Assembly (NCBI GenBank): GCA_003820635.1
Contig: RPOS01000019.1
Span: 1 to 48,920, forward strand
Length of the DNA stretch: 48,920 bases
Source: Verrucomicrobiaceae bacterium
Lineage (GTDB): Bacteria; Verrucomicrobiota; Verrucomicrobiae; Verrucomicrobiales; Akkermansiaceae
Direction: 5' to 3'
Made by a program: the position numbers and the translations under genes. Positions 1 through 8,111 of the stretch are shown one piece after another (the stretch's first letter is position 1; the number at the start of each line of letters is the position of its first letter). The notes beneath the pieces were generated by a model. It was not told where the DNA came from. It saw only the letters and a list, made by a program, of their open reading frames with translations, and did not search any database.

Positions 1-19
1 CACCCACCCCGGCATTTGA

Positions 20-807
20 GGCGGTCCACCCATCGGTGGCTCCGGCCGCCCTCGCCCAAGTGCCAGGGTTGGGAACATTTTCTGTATCACGGTATGCCGC
101 TCTCGGGACAGCGCGGCGTGCCGGTGGAAACACGGACGTCCGCGCCGCTTCCGGCTGGTTGTGGGCGCGGCGTGCTGTGACTTTCATGGCTGGTCGGAAG
201 AAGTCGCTCGGGACAGTGCTTCTTTCGCCATTTGAGACGATGGTCCGCGCGGCTTCTGGCTGGTTGTCCGCGCGGCCATCGCCCGTTTTTCCCCATATAC
301 AGGACGCCGCTCTCGGGACAGCGCGGCGTTTTGTCAAATCCACGGACGTCCGCACCGTTTCCGGCTGGTTGTCGGTGCGGCGTCCGGTGACTTTCATGGC
401 AATGCGCAAGAAGTCTCTCGGGACAGAACTTCTTGCGCGGTTTCAGACGATGGTCCGCGCGGCTTCTGGCTGGTTGTCCGCGCGGCCATCGGGAAATTTT
501 TCTGACACACAGGACACCGCACTCGGGACAGCGCGGCGTTTTGTCAAAACCACGGACGTCCGCACCGCTTCTGGCTGGTTGTCGGTGCGGCGTCCGGTGA
601 CTTTCATGGCTATGCGCGGGGTTTCACCCCGGACGGGATTTTTTCCGCGCTTTGAATCGATGGTCCGCGCCGCTTCGGGTGTGTTGTTTGCGCGGCCATC
701 GGGATTTTCCAACAATGGACAGGATGCCTGGCTCGGGACAGCACGGCACCCTGTCAAGGATACGGGTGCCCGCGCCGCTTCTGGCTGGTTGTCGGCACGG
801 GCACCCG
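20..807 (+). repeat. Tandem 105-bp double-hairpin array
   Basis: Seven tandem units with an exact 105-bp period. Each holds hairpin A, with loop CTCGGGACAG starting at 102, 207, 312, 417, 522 and 732 (the copy at 627 is degenerate), and hairpin B, with loop near CTTCTGGCTGGTTGT starting at 148, 253, 358, 463, 568 and 778 (673 degenerate). Loops are conserved while stems differ and re-pair: B stems are CCGCGCGG/CCGCGCGG (245-252 with 268-275) or CCGCACCG/CGGTGCGG (350-357 with 373-380), usually with one unpaired T in the 5' arm (244, 349, 454, 559). A stems alternate between a GCCGC type and an AAGAAGT type, so odd and even units form a 210-bp dimer. A degenerate B-like stem lies at 20-50. The array is stop-free in frame with rsmH and would encode 35-residue repeats, but 105 is a multiple of three, so any open frame persists automatically. 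The function is not recognised. Confidence 0.9.
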
Positions 808-827
808 CTGACTTTTCCCACATCGCG

Positions 828-1766
828 GTGGAGCAGGCCGGCGGGTATCACCTGCCGGTTTTTCCCGTTGAAGTGGCCGGGTGGATGGAGGCCTGCGCGG
901 GCAAGTGGATCATCGACGGCACGCTCGGTGGCGGTGGGCACAGTGAGCTTTTTCTCAAGGCCGGTGCCGCTGTGCTCGGCGTGGACCGCGATCCGGAGGC
1001 TCTCGCGCACGCGCGCGCGAGGCTGGGCGGGTTCGGCGATCGCTTTGCCACCTGGGAGGGGAATTTTTCGCGGCTTTTGGAAATTCCGGCGATCCAGCAT
1101 GGGCAGCGAGCCGATGGCTTGTTGTTAGATCTCGGGGTTTCATCGCGGCAGTTCGACTCGGCGGCCCGCGGGTTTTCGTTCATGCGCGAGGGGCCGCTCG
1201 ACATGCGGATGGGCCCGTCCAGCCCGCACACGGCGGCGGAAGTCGTCAACGCATGGAGCGAGGCGGACCTGGCACGCATTTTCTTTGAATTCGGCGAGGA
1301 GCCGAAGGCCCGCCGCATCGCCGCCGCGATCGTGAAACAACGCGCCACGAAGCCTTTCGAAACGACCACCGAGCTTGCCGCCTGCATTGAGGCCGCGGTC
1401 GGCCGTCATGGCCGCACGCATCCAGCGACCCGCGCGTTCCAAGCGATTCGGATGGCGGTCAACGAGGAGCTCGACTCGCTGGCCGCCGCACTGGCCGCCG
1501 CGCCATCGGTGCTCAAACCCGGCGGCCGTCTCTTAGTCATCACATTCCACAGCCTGGAGGACCGGATGGTGAAGCGTTTCCTGCGGCACCGCTCCACGCC
1601 ATTCATCGATGATCCCGGCTGGCCCGAACCCCGGCCGAATCCGGATTTCCAATTCCAGCTGCTCGCCCGCAAGGCGATCATCCCCGCCGCTGAAGAAACC
1701 ACCCGCAACCCGCGAGCCCGCAGTGCCAAACTGCGGGTCGCACGGCTTTTGGACCCCACCTCATGA
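828..1766 (+). CDS. rsmH: 16S rRNA (cytosine1402-N4)-methyltransferase RsmH (MraW)
   Basis: This enzyme methylates N4 of C1402 in the 16S rRNA decoding centre using S-adenosylmethionine. The SAM-binding motif DGTLGGGGHS lies at residues 30-39 from the chosen start, and the family signatures LLLDLGVSSRQFD, FEFGEEPKARRIA and VITFHSLEDRMVKRF follow. The GTG at 828 is preferred because it gives 312 residues, the usual family length, and begins just before the conserved YHLPV block. The frame is open further left through the hairpin array to the window edge, so a fused N-terminal repeat domain cannot be excluded. No Shine-Dalgarno sequence is visible. It heads the dcw cluster, and its stop overlaps the ftsL start by four bases (ATGA). 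Codons in the upstream array (ATA, ACA, TCT, GGG) look unlike those of this gene. Confidence 0.93.
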   Translation: MEQAGGYHLPVFPVEVAGWMEACAGKWIIDGTLGGGGHSELFLKAGAAVLGVDRDPEALAHARARLGGFGDRFATWEGNFSRLLEIPAIQHGQRADGLLLDLGVSSRQFDSAARGFSFMREGPLDMRMGPSSPHTAAEVVNAWSEADLARIFFEFGEEPKARRIAAAIVKQRATKPFETTTELAACIEAAVGRHGRTHPATRAFQAIRMAVNEELDSLAAALAAAPSVLKPGGRLLVITFHSLEDRMVKRFLRHRSTPFIDDPGWPEPRPNPDFQFQLLARKAIIPAAEETTRNPRARSAKLRVARLLDPTS

Positions 1767-2104
1767 ACCGCCGCAGAGACCAGCCCAAGACCCCTGCTTT
1801 TGTGATTTTCGCCGTCATTCTCGCCTTCGCGATCTGCGCCGGCGGCGGAGTGCTCCATGTGTTTTACGTGAACCAGCAGATCAAGGTGCGGCGGGAAATC
1901 GATGCCATCGACCGCCGCGTCGAGCACTGCCGTCTGGAGATCCGCACCACCGAGATGCGGATGGATCAACTCCTCAACCGCTTCGTCATCCGCAAGCAAC
2001 TCGAGGAGAACGGATCGAATCTTCGTCCGATCTCCCTTGCCGTCGTTGAAGAGATCGATCCCGCGCCGCCGCTCCGCCGGAGCATGGCGTCCGCCGCTCC
2101 GTAG
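1763..2104 (+). CDS. ftsL: FtsL-like cell division protein
   Basis: A 113-residue bitopic membrane protein: short basic N-terminus (MNRRRDQPK), one transmembrane segment at about residues 12-34, then a predicted coiled coil at about 38-75 and a short proline-rich tail. Sequence identity to known FtsL is too low to rely on. The call rests on size, topology and position between rsmH and the division transpeptidase, exactly where ftsL sits in other dcw clusters. FtsL normally bridges FtsQ/FtsB and FtsW/FtsI at the septum. It starts inside the rsmH stop codon (ATGA), suggesting translational coupling. Confidence 0.75.
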   Translation: MNRRRDQPKTPAFVIFAVILAFAICAGGGVLHVFYVNQQIKVRREIDAIDRRVEHCRLEIRTTEMRMDQLLNRFVIRKQLEENGSNLRPISLAVVEEIDPAPPLRRSMASAAP

Positions 2105-2107
2105 CCT

Positions 2108-4030
2108 GTGAATTCCGCCTTCCAAACCCGCTGCCTGATTCTGTGCTCGATCCTGGTGATCGGGCTCAGCGTGCTTTCGGGCAGGTTGGTGCAGATCCAG
2201 TTGGTGGACCGCCAGCGCTACGCGGAAAGTTCGCGCAAGGCCTATCACCGCATCGAGAAGCTGCCCGCGCTGCGCGGCATGATCGTGGACCGCCGGGAGG
2301 AGCCGCTCGCCAAGAGCATTCCGGTTTCCACCGTGTTTGTGGACAAGAACCATCTCTATGATCCCAAGCTCGCCGCCTACGGTCTCGCCTATCAGGAGGC
2401 CAGCGCCGAGGCCGGTTGGAACGAGTTGGATGAAGCGGGCCGCCGCCGCCGCATCAGCGGTCTGCGCGGTGACATTCTGAATCGCGAGTCGGCAGAGACC
2501 ATCGTTTCCAAGCACCTCGCCTATGCCGTGGGTGTGCTCGCGCGGCCGCTCGGCATGCGCCGCGAGGAGCTGCGCGCCAAAATCGAAACGAGCAAGGGCA
2601 AGTGGGTGCCCATCGCCAAGGACCTGCCGGAAGACGTGGCCGACAACCTGCGCGATGCCGTGGACAAGAACTGGATCCAAGGCTTCGAATTCCAGAACTC
2701 GATCAAGCGCTGGTACACCGCGCCGAATCTCGCCACGCACCTGCTCGGCTTCACCGGCGAAATCGAGGAAACCAACGACGAGGGCAAAACGCAGACCCGC
2801 GTGGTAGGCCGCTTCGGCGTGGAAGCCTCGATGGAGGAATACCTCGCCGGTCGTGATGGCTGGCGCGAGCACTGCCGGGATGCGCGCGGGCTCGTGGTCC
2901 CCGGTAATTCCTCCAGCCTGATGCCGCCTCGTGCCGGACTCAACGTGCAACTCACCATCGACATGGGCCTGCAGGCCATCGTTGAAGAGGAAATGGATGC
3001 TTGTCTTGAGGAATTCGAATCCATCCGCGGCGCGGTGGTGTTGATGGACCCGAAGACCGGCGAGATCCTTGCCATGGCCAGCCGCCCGCATTTTGATCTC
3101 AACCACAAGCAGAACATTGCGGAAAACGGCTTCAACTTCGCCATTCAGGCGATTTACGAACCGGGCTCCACCTTCAAGATCGTTTCCACGGCGGGAGTCA
3201 TCAATGAGGGGCTCGCCAGACCGCAGACCTCGGTCTTCTGTCACAACGGCGTCTATCAGGAAGGCAGCATCAGGGTGCCCGACCACCATCCGTATGGAAG
3301 TCTCACACTTGAAGGCGTGCTGGTGAAATCCAGCAACATCGGTGCCTACAAATTCGCCCGCCAACTCGGGGCCAAGAGGTTCTATGACTACACCCAGCGC
3401 TGGGGCTTCGGCCGCAAGACCGGCGTCCTGCTCAGCGGCGAGAGCTCCGGCATCGCCCGCAACACCAACAACGCGGTGGACTTCTCCCGCGCGAGTTATG
3501 GTTATGCCCTCAATGTCACGCCGTTGCAGATGGCCTGCGCCTACTCGGTGATCGGCGGAGATGGCAAGCTGCTCAAGCCGCGGATCGTCAAGGCACTCGT
3601 TGCCAATGACGGAACCGTTGTGGAAACCTACCCGCCGGAAGTAGTTGCTGAGGTGCTCAAGCCCGACACCGCGGAAAAAATGCGGGAAGCCTTGGCCAAG
3701 GTCACCGAAAAAGGCGGCACGGCCACGCTTGCCGCTGTTCCCGGATACAAGGTGGCTGGCAAGACCGGCACCGCCAAGAAGCACAATCCGAAGGGCCGCG
3801 GCTATCTTGCCAACAGTTACACCGTTTCCTTCGCCGGCATGATGCCTGCGCATGATCCGGCCTTCGTCGGCATCGTCGTCATCGACGATCCTCGCACCAC
3901 CAAGGTCTCGCGCTACGGCGGCACCATTGCCGCGCCGGCCTTCGGCCGCATCGCCGCCCGCGCCGCGGCTTACCTCAACCTGCCTGCCACCGAGCCGCTT
4001 CCCACTCCGCTTGCCGACGCCCAACGATGA
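2108..4030 (+). CDS. ftsI: Division-type penicillin-binding protein (FtsI/PBP3 transpeptidase)
   Basis: A class B penicillin-binding protein of 640 residues that cross-links septal peptidoglycan. An N-terminal membrane anchor (about residues 7-26) is followed by the pedestal domain (RGMIVDRREEPLA) and the transpeptidase domain. All three active-site motifs are present: S354-T-F-K357 with the catalytic serine, S408-S-N410, and K552-T-G554. The start is GTG at 2108, three bases after the ftsL stop, and the stop overlaps the murE start (ATGA). It lies between ftsL and murE as in most dcw clusters. No C-terminal PASTA domain is seen. Confidence 0.95.
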   Translation: MNSAFQTRCLILCSILVIGLSVLSGRLVQIQLVDRQRYAESSRKAYHRIEKLPALRGMIVDRREEPLAKSIPVSTVFVDKNHLYDPKLAAYGLAYQEASAEAGWNELDEAGRRRRISGLRGDILNRESAETIVSKHLAYAVGVLARPLGMRREELRAKIETSKGKWVPIAKDLPEDVADNLRDAVDKNWIQGFEFQNSIKRWYTAPNLATHLLGFTGEIEETNDEGKTQTRVVGRFGVEASMEEYLAGRDGWREHCRDARGLVVPGNSSSLMPPRAGLNVQLTIDMGLQAIVEEEMDACLEEFESIRGAVVLMDPKTGEILAMASRPHFDLNHKQNIAENGFNFAIQAIYEPGSTFKIVSTAGVINEGLARPQTSVFCHNGVYQEGSIRVPDHHPYGSLTLEGVLVKSSNIGAYKFARQLGAKRFYDYTQRWGFGRKTGVLLSGESSGIARNTNNAVDFSRASYGYALNVTPLQMACAYSVIGGDGKLLKPRIVKALVANDGTVVETYPPEVVAEVLKPDTAEKMREALAKVTEKGGTATLAAVPGYKVAGKTGTAKKHNPKGRGYLANSYTVSFAGMMPAHDPAFVGIVVIDDPRTTKVSRYGGTIAAPAFGRIAARAAAYLNLPATEPLPTPLADAQR

Positions 4031-5526
4031 TTCTCCGCGATCTCATTTCCTGTCTTTCCCGTGTCACGGCCGCCGGTCCGTTGGACACCGACGTGCGCAC
4101 TCTAACGGATTCTTCCCGCGAGGTGGTTTCCGGCGCATTGTTCGCCGCCATCCGCGGCACGGCCGTGGACGGCCACCGCTTCATCGGTGACGCGCTAGCC
4201 GCCGGGGCCGGCGTGATAATGGCGGAAACCGCGCCGCCTGTGGACTTGGATCATGCCGTGGCCTGGCTGCATGTGCCGGACAGCCGCGAGGCGCTCTCCG
4301 CGCTCGCCTCCGCCATGGCCGGACATCCGTGGCGGGATCTTGCAATGGCCGGAGTGACCGGCACCAATGGCAAGACCACCACCGCGTTTCTCATCCACCA
4401 CGTCATGAAGACCGCGTGGCACCGCGCGGGTCTGTTAGGCACTATCTTCGTGGATGACGGGGAAAGCACCCACACCGCAAAGCACACCACGCCGGGATCG
4501 ATCGAGCTCTGCGATTTGCTCGGCCGCATGCGTGACCACGGCTGCCGCGGCGTGGCGATGGAGGTTTCCTCGCACGGCATCCACCAGAAGCGCGTCGCCG
4601 CCATTGGATTCGACGCCTGCGTGTTCACCAATCTCACCCAGGACCACCTCGACTATCACGGCACGCTGGAGGCCTACTATCAGGCCAAGGCGGACTGGTT
4701 TCTCGCGCTTGCGGCAAATCCCCATGGCAAGAAACCCGTGGCCGTGATCAACACCGACGATGCCCACGGCGCGGAACTCGCCGCCACGCTGGAAGGGAAA
4801 ATGCCGGTGTGCCGCTTCGGTTTCAACGTGCACTGCGATTTCCGCGCCAACAACTTCCGCCAGAATCCGCGCGGCATGGAGTTCGAACTCGCCGCGAAGG
4901 GCAAATCCTATCTCGTGCGCGCGCCGCTGATCGGGCGCTTCAATGTCTATAATCTTCTTGCCGCGCTGGCCGCTGCGAACGCCTGCGGCATCCGCCCGCG
5001 GGAAGCCGTCGCCGCCATGGCGAAGGCACCGCAGGTGCCGGGCCGCATGGAAAGCGTCGGCAATGCCGGCGGTGCCACGGTGTTTGTGGATTACGCACAC
5101 ACTCCGGACGCGTTGGAAAACGCCTGCCGCACGCTCAAGGAACTCGATCCACGCCGCCTCATCACCGTCTTTGGCTGCGGCGGAGACCGCGACAAGGGCA
5201 AGCGCCCGCTGATGGGTGCCGCCGCCGCGCGCCACAGCGATGCCTGCATCGTCACTTCCGATAACCCGCGCTCCGAGGACCCGCTCGCCATCATCCGCCA
5301 GATTGAGTCCGGCATGGGCGGGAAGGGTCATCTTAGCATTCCGGACCGCGCCGAGGCGATTTCCCATGCCATCAAAAACTCACTTTCCGGAGATATCATT
5401 CTGATCGCCGGCAAGGGCCATGAAAGCACCCAGCAGTTTGCCGACCACATGATCGACTTCGACGACCGCAAGCACGCCTCCAAGGCGCTGCGCGACCGTG
5501 CCCAGCTCATTTCCGAAAGCCGATGA
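4027..5526 (+). CDS. murE: UDP-MurNAc-L-Ala-D-Glu:meso-diaminopimelate ligase MurE
   Basis: This cytoplasmic Mur ligase adds the third residue of the peptidoglycan stem peptide at the cost of ATP. The ATP-binding loop GTNGKTT is at residues 112-118. The motif DNPRSEDP beginning at D412 is the signature of enzymes selecting meso-diaminopimelate rather than lysine, so the wall is predicted to be DAP-type. The length of 499 residues is normal. Its start overlaps the ftsI stop and its stop overlaps the murF start, both as ATGA, so it is the middle of a tightly coupled cassette. Confidence 0.97.
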   Translation: MILRDLISCLSRVTAAGPLDTDVRTLTDSSREVVSGALFAAIRGTAVDGHRFIGDALAAGAGVIMAETAPPVDLDHAVAWLHVPDSREALSALASAMAGHPWRDLAMAGVTGTNGKTTTAFLIHHVMKTAWHRAGLLGTIFVDDGESTHTAKHTTPGSIELCDLLGRMRDHGCRGVAMEVSSHGIHQKRVAAIGFDACVFTNLTQDHLDYHGTLEAYYQAKADWFLALAANPHGKKPVAVINTDDAHGAELAATLEGKMPVCRFGFNVHCDFRANNFRQNPRGMEFELAAKGKSYLVRAPLIGRFNVYNLLAALAAANACGIRPREAVAAMAKAPQVPGRMESVGNAGGATVFVDYAHTPDALENACRTLKELDPRRLITVFGCGGDRDKGKRPLMGAAAARHSDACIVTSDNPRSEDPLAIIRQIESGMGGKGHLSIPDRAEAISHAIKNSLSGDIILIAGKGHESTQQFADHMIDFDDRKHASKALRDRAQLISESR

Positions 5527-6887
5527 ACCCATTGACCGCCCAGCAGATCGCAGAGATCCTCGGCACGCAGGTTGCCGCGGGAAATCCCGGCGTGCTTGCA
5601 AGCGGTGGCGTTTCCACGGACACCCGCACGCTTTCTGGCGGTGCCGTTTTCTTCGCGCTGCGCGGCGGGAACTTCGATGGCGATGCCTTTGCGAAAGCAG
5701 CCCTTGAAAAAGGTGCCGCAGTGGCCGTCGTCCACAGATGGGAAGGAGATGCTCCCGCCAACGCCGCGGTGATCGTGGTTTCCGACACCTTGCTCGCGCT
5801 GCAGAAACTCGCGCATTGGTGGCGCAAGCAGCTCGAGTTGCCGGTGGTCTGCATCACCGGCTCCAATGGCAAGACCAGCACCAAGGATTTCACCGCTGCT
5901 GTCCTTTCCCGTAAGTTCAATGTTTCCGCCACGCGCGGCAACCTCAACAACCACATCGGAGTTCCTCTAACAGTTCTCGCCGCCACTCCGCAGCACACCG
6001 CCGCCGTGTGGGAAATCGGCATGAACCACTCCGGCGAGCTTGCGCCGTTGTGCGAGATCGCCCGGCCGAAATACGGCATCATCACCAACATCGGCACCGC
6101 CCACATCGAGCATCTCGGCTCGCGCGATGCCATCGCCGAGGAAAAAGGCACGCTCGCCCGCGCGCTGCCGGCTGACGGTTTCCTGTGTATTCCCGCCACT
6201 TGCGATTATCACGAATATCTGCGCCAGCGGACGAAGGCGCATCTGGTTTCCGTCGGCAACGGCCGTGGTCTGGTGCGCGCCGAGGATCTGCGTTTTGAGG
6301 CTGATCGCACCGTTTTCAATCTCGTCATCGAGGGCGAGGGCGGAGCGGAAGTCACACTGCCGGTGCCCGGCAAGCACATGGTGACCAACGCGCTGCTGGC
6401 TGCAGCCATCGGCTGGAAGCTTGGTGTGCCAGTAGCGGAGATCGCCGCGGGCTTGTCCGGCGCCACTCTAACAGGAAGTCGGCTGGGCCGCCGCGATTGG
6501 AACGGCGTGACGGTGATCGATGACACCTACAACGCCAATCCCGAGTCGATGGCGGCCGCCATTGAGACGGTCGCCGAGATGCCTCTGGTCAACGGTGCGC
6601 GCCGCTACGCGGTTCTTGGCCGCATGGGCGAATTGGGTCCGCTCGCGCCGTCCGCGCACCTGCGAGCCGGAGAACTGGCCGCCGAGCGCGGCTTGACCGT
6701 GGTGGCTGTGGGCGAGGGTGCCGAGGGCATCGCCGCCGGCGCCGGCAACGCGCCACATTTTCCAGACCTCGGGGATGCGGCCGCATGGCTTTCCCGCGAG
6801 GTGAAACCCGGTGACGTTGTGCTGTTCAAGGGCAGCCGCGCCGCCACTGTCGAAAAGGTGATGAACACCGCATTTCCCAACCACTGA
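5523..6887 (+). CDS. murF: UDP-MurNAc-tripeptide:D-Ala-D-Ala ligase MurF
   Basis: This enzyme attaches D-alanyl-D-alanine to the UDP-MurNAc tripeptide, the last cytoplasmic step of stem-peptide assembly. It has 454 residues, the nucleotide loop GSNGKT at 113-118, the Mur ligase central-domain signature MNHSGELAPL, and DDTYNANPESM in the C-terminal domain. It overlaps murE by four bases and mraY by one (TGATG). The CTAACAG motif discussed under findings occurs twice in this gene (5967 and 6468), each time read as Leu-Thr. Confidence 0.97.
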   Translation: MNPLTAQQIAEILGTQVAAGNPGVLASGGVSTDTRTLSGGAVFFALRGGNFDGDAFAKAALEKGAAVAVVHRWEGDAPANAAVIVVSDTLLALQKLAHWWRKQLELPVVCITGSNGKTSTKDFTAAVLSRKFNVSATRGNLNNHIGVPLTVLAATPQHTAAVWEIGMNHSGELAPLCEIARPKYGIITNIGTAHIEHLGSRDAIAEEKGTLARALPADGFLCIPATCDYHEYLRQRTKAHLVSVGNGRGLVRAEDLRFEADRTVFNLVIEGEGGAEVTLPVPGKHMVTNALLAAAIGWKLGVPVAEIAAGLSGATLTGSRLGRRDWNGVTVIDDTYNANPESMAAAIETVAEMPLVNGARRYAVLGRMGELGPLAPSAHLRAGELAAERGLTVVAVGEGAEGIAAGAGNAPHFPDLGDAAAWLSREVKPGDVVLFKGSRAATVEKVMNTAFPNH

Positions 6888-8104
6888 TGCTTCCCGCGAT
6901 TTACGATTTCTGGCTTCAGGCGTTTGAAGCGGAGAAGGCTGCCGGCCAACAAGGCTGGGCGCACACGTTTTCATTCCTCAATCTCTTCCAATATATCACC
7001 TTCCGCGCCGCCAGCGCCGGGCTGCTGGCCTTCATCCTCTCGTTGATTTTCGGCCCGCGAGTCATTCGCCGGCTGATCTCGCTCAAGGTCGGCCAACCGA
7101 TCCGCACCGCCGCGGAAGTTCACAAGCTCGCCGAACTCCACGGTGGAAAAATAGGCACACCCACCATGGGAGGCGTGCTGATCCTCGGCACCGTGCTGGT
7201 GGCCACGCTGGTATGCGCCCGGCCCTTCAATCCATTCGTCGCCGTCTGTGCCTGCACCATGGCCGCCTGCGGCTTGTTAGGACTGTGTGATGATTACAAG
7301 AAGGTGAAGGAGAAGAAATCAGACGGCATCAGCAGCCGTGCCAAGCTGGGCTGGCAGGTCGTGATCGCTCTGATCGCCGCGGCTTTTGTTTTCTTCAAAC
7401 CCGAGATCTCAGGTTTCGGTGCCAGCGAGGCAAGCATCACGGCGGGCGAGGCCGGCTTCACGCTCGGCAAGGACAACCCCATCGGCATCGGGGCGATCTG
7501 CTTTCCCCTGTTCAAGATTCCGCTCGTCGATCTGGGCATCTTGGTCATTCCGTTTTTCGCGCTGATCATCGTCGGCTGCTCCAACGCGGTGAACCTCACC
7601 GATGGCCTCGACGGATTGGCCACCGGCTGCACGATCAGCACCGCGCTGGCCTACGCGCTGCTGGCCTATCTGGCCGGGCACTATTTCATGTCCGTCGAGT
7701 ATCTGGTGATCCCGCACAATCTTTACATCGGCGAGCTCTCGGTGTTCCTGATGGCGCTCGCCGGCGCGGGCTTCGGCTTCCTGTGGTTCAACTGCCACCC
7801 GGCCAAGATGTTCATGGGGGATACCGGATCGCTGGCCATCGGCGGCGCGCTCGGCACCGCGGCCATCTGCACCAAGCAGGAGCTGCTGCTGGTGATCATC
7901 GGCGGCATCTTCGTGATGGAGGCGATGTCGGTGATTCTGCAGGTCGGCAGTTTCAAGCTGCGCAAGAAGCGCATTTTCAAAATGTCGCCCATCCATCATC
8001 ACTTTGAGTTGCTAGGCTGGCATGAGAGCCAGGTGATCGTCCGCTTCTGGATTCTCTCCATCATGCTCGCGCTCTTCGGCCTGGCCATTCTCAAGATTGT
8101 CTAA
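6887..8104 (+). CDS. mraY: Phospho-MurNAc-pentapeptide translocase MraY
   Basis: This integral membrane enzyme transfers phospho-MurNAc-pentapeptide to undecaprenyl phosphate, forming lipid I. Conserved acidic residues are D135-D136 in LCDDYKK and D239/D242 in NLTDGLDGL, and the histidine triad HHH is at 370-372 in SPIHHHFE. The protein has about ten hydrophobic segments. At 405 residues it is some 45 longer than the E. coli enzyme; the extra length is mainly an N-terminal stretch of about 35 residues and a longer periplasmic loop after FVFFKPEISGFG. It starts on the last base of the murF stop. Confidence 0.96.
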   Translation: MLPAIYDFWLQAFEAEKAAGQQGWAHTFSFLNLFQYITFRAASAGLLAFILSLIFGPRVIRRLISLKVGQPIRTAAEVHKLAELHGGKIGTPTMGGVLILGTVLVATLVCARPFNPFVAVCACTMAACGLLGLCDDYKKVKEKKSDGISSRAKLGWQVVIALIAAAFVFFKPEISGFGASEASITAGEAGFTLGKDNPIGIGAICFPLFKIPLVDLGILVIPFFALIIVGCSNAVNLTDGLDGLATGCTISTALAYALLAYLAGHYFMSVEYLVIPHNLYIGELSVFLMALAGAGFGFLWFNCHPAKMFMGDTGSLAIGGALGTAAICTKQELLLVIIGGIFVMEAMSVILQVGSFKLRKKRIFKMSPIHHHFELLGWHESQVIVRFWILSIMLALFGLAILKIV

Positions 8105-8111
8105 CGGAACC

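Noticed and set aside
20..807. CRISPR array
   Set aside because: The period is 105 bp, the conserved parts are hairpin loops rather than uniform repeats, the variable parts are self-complementary stems rather than unique spacers, and no cas genes are present.
1406..4024. An 872-residue open frame on the minus strand
   Set aside because: It is a shadow of ftsI and its neighbours: the plus-strand genes have all catalytic motifs, and the minus translation has no recognisable domain and a His/Gly/Arg-rich composition typical of antisense GC-rich frames.
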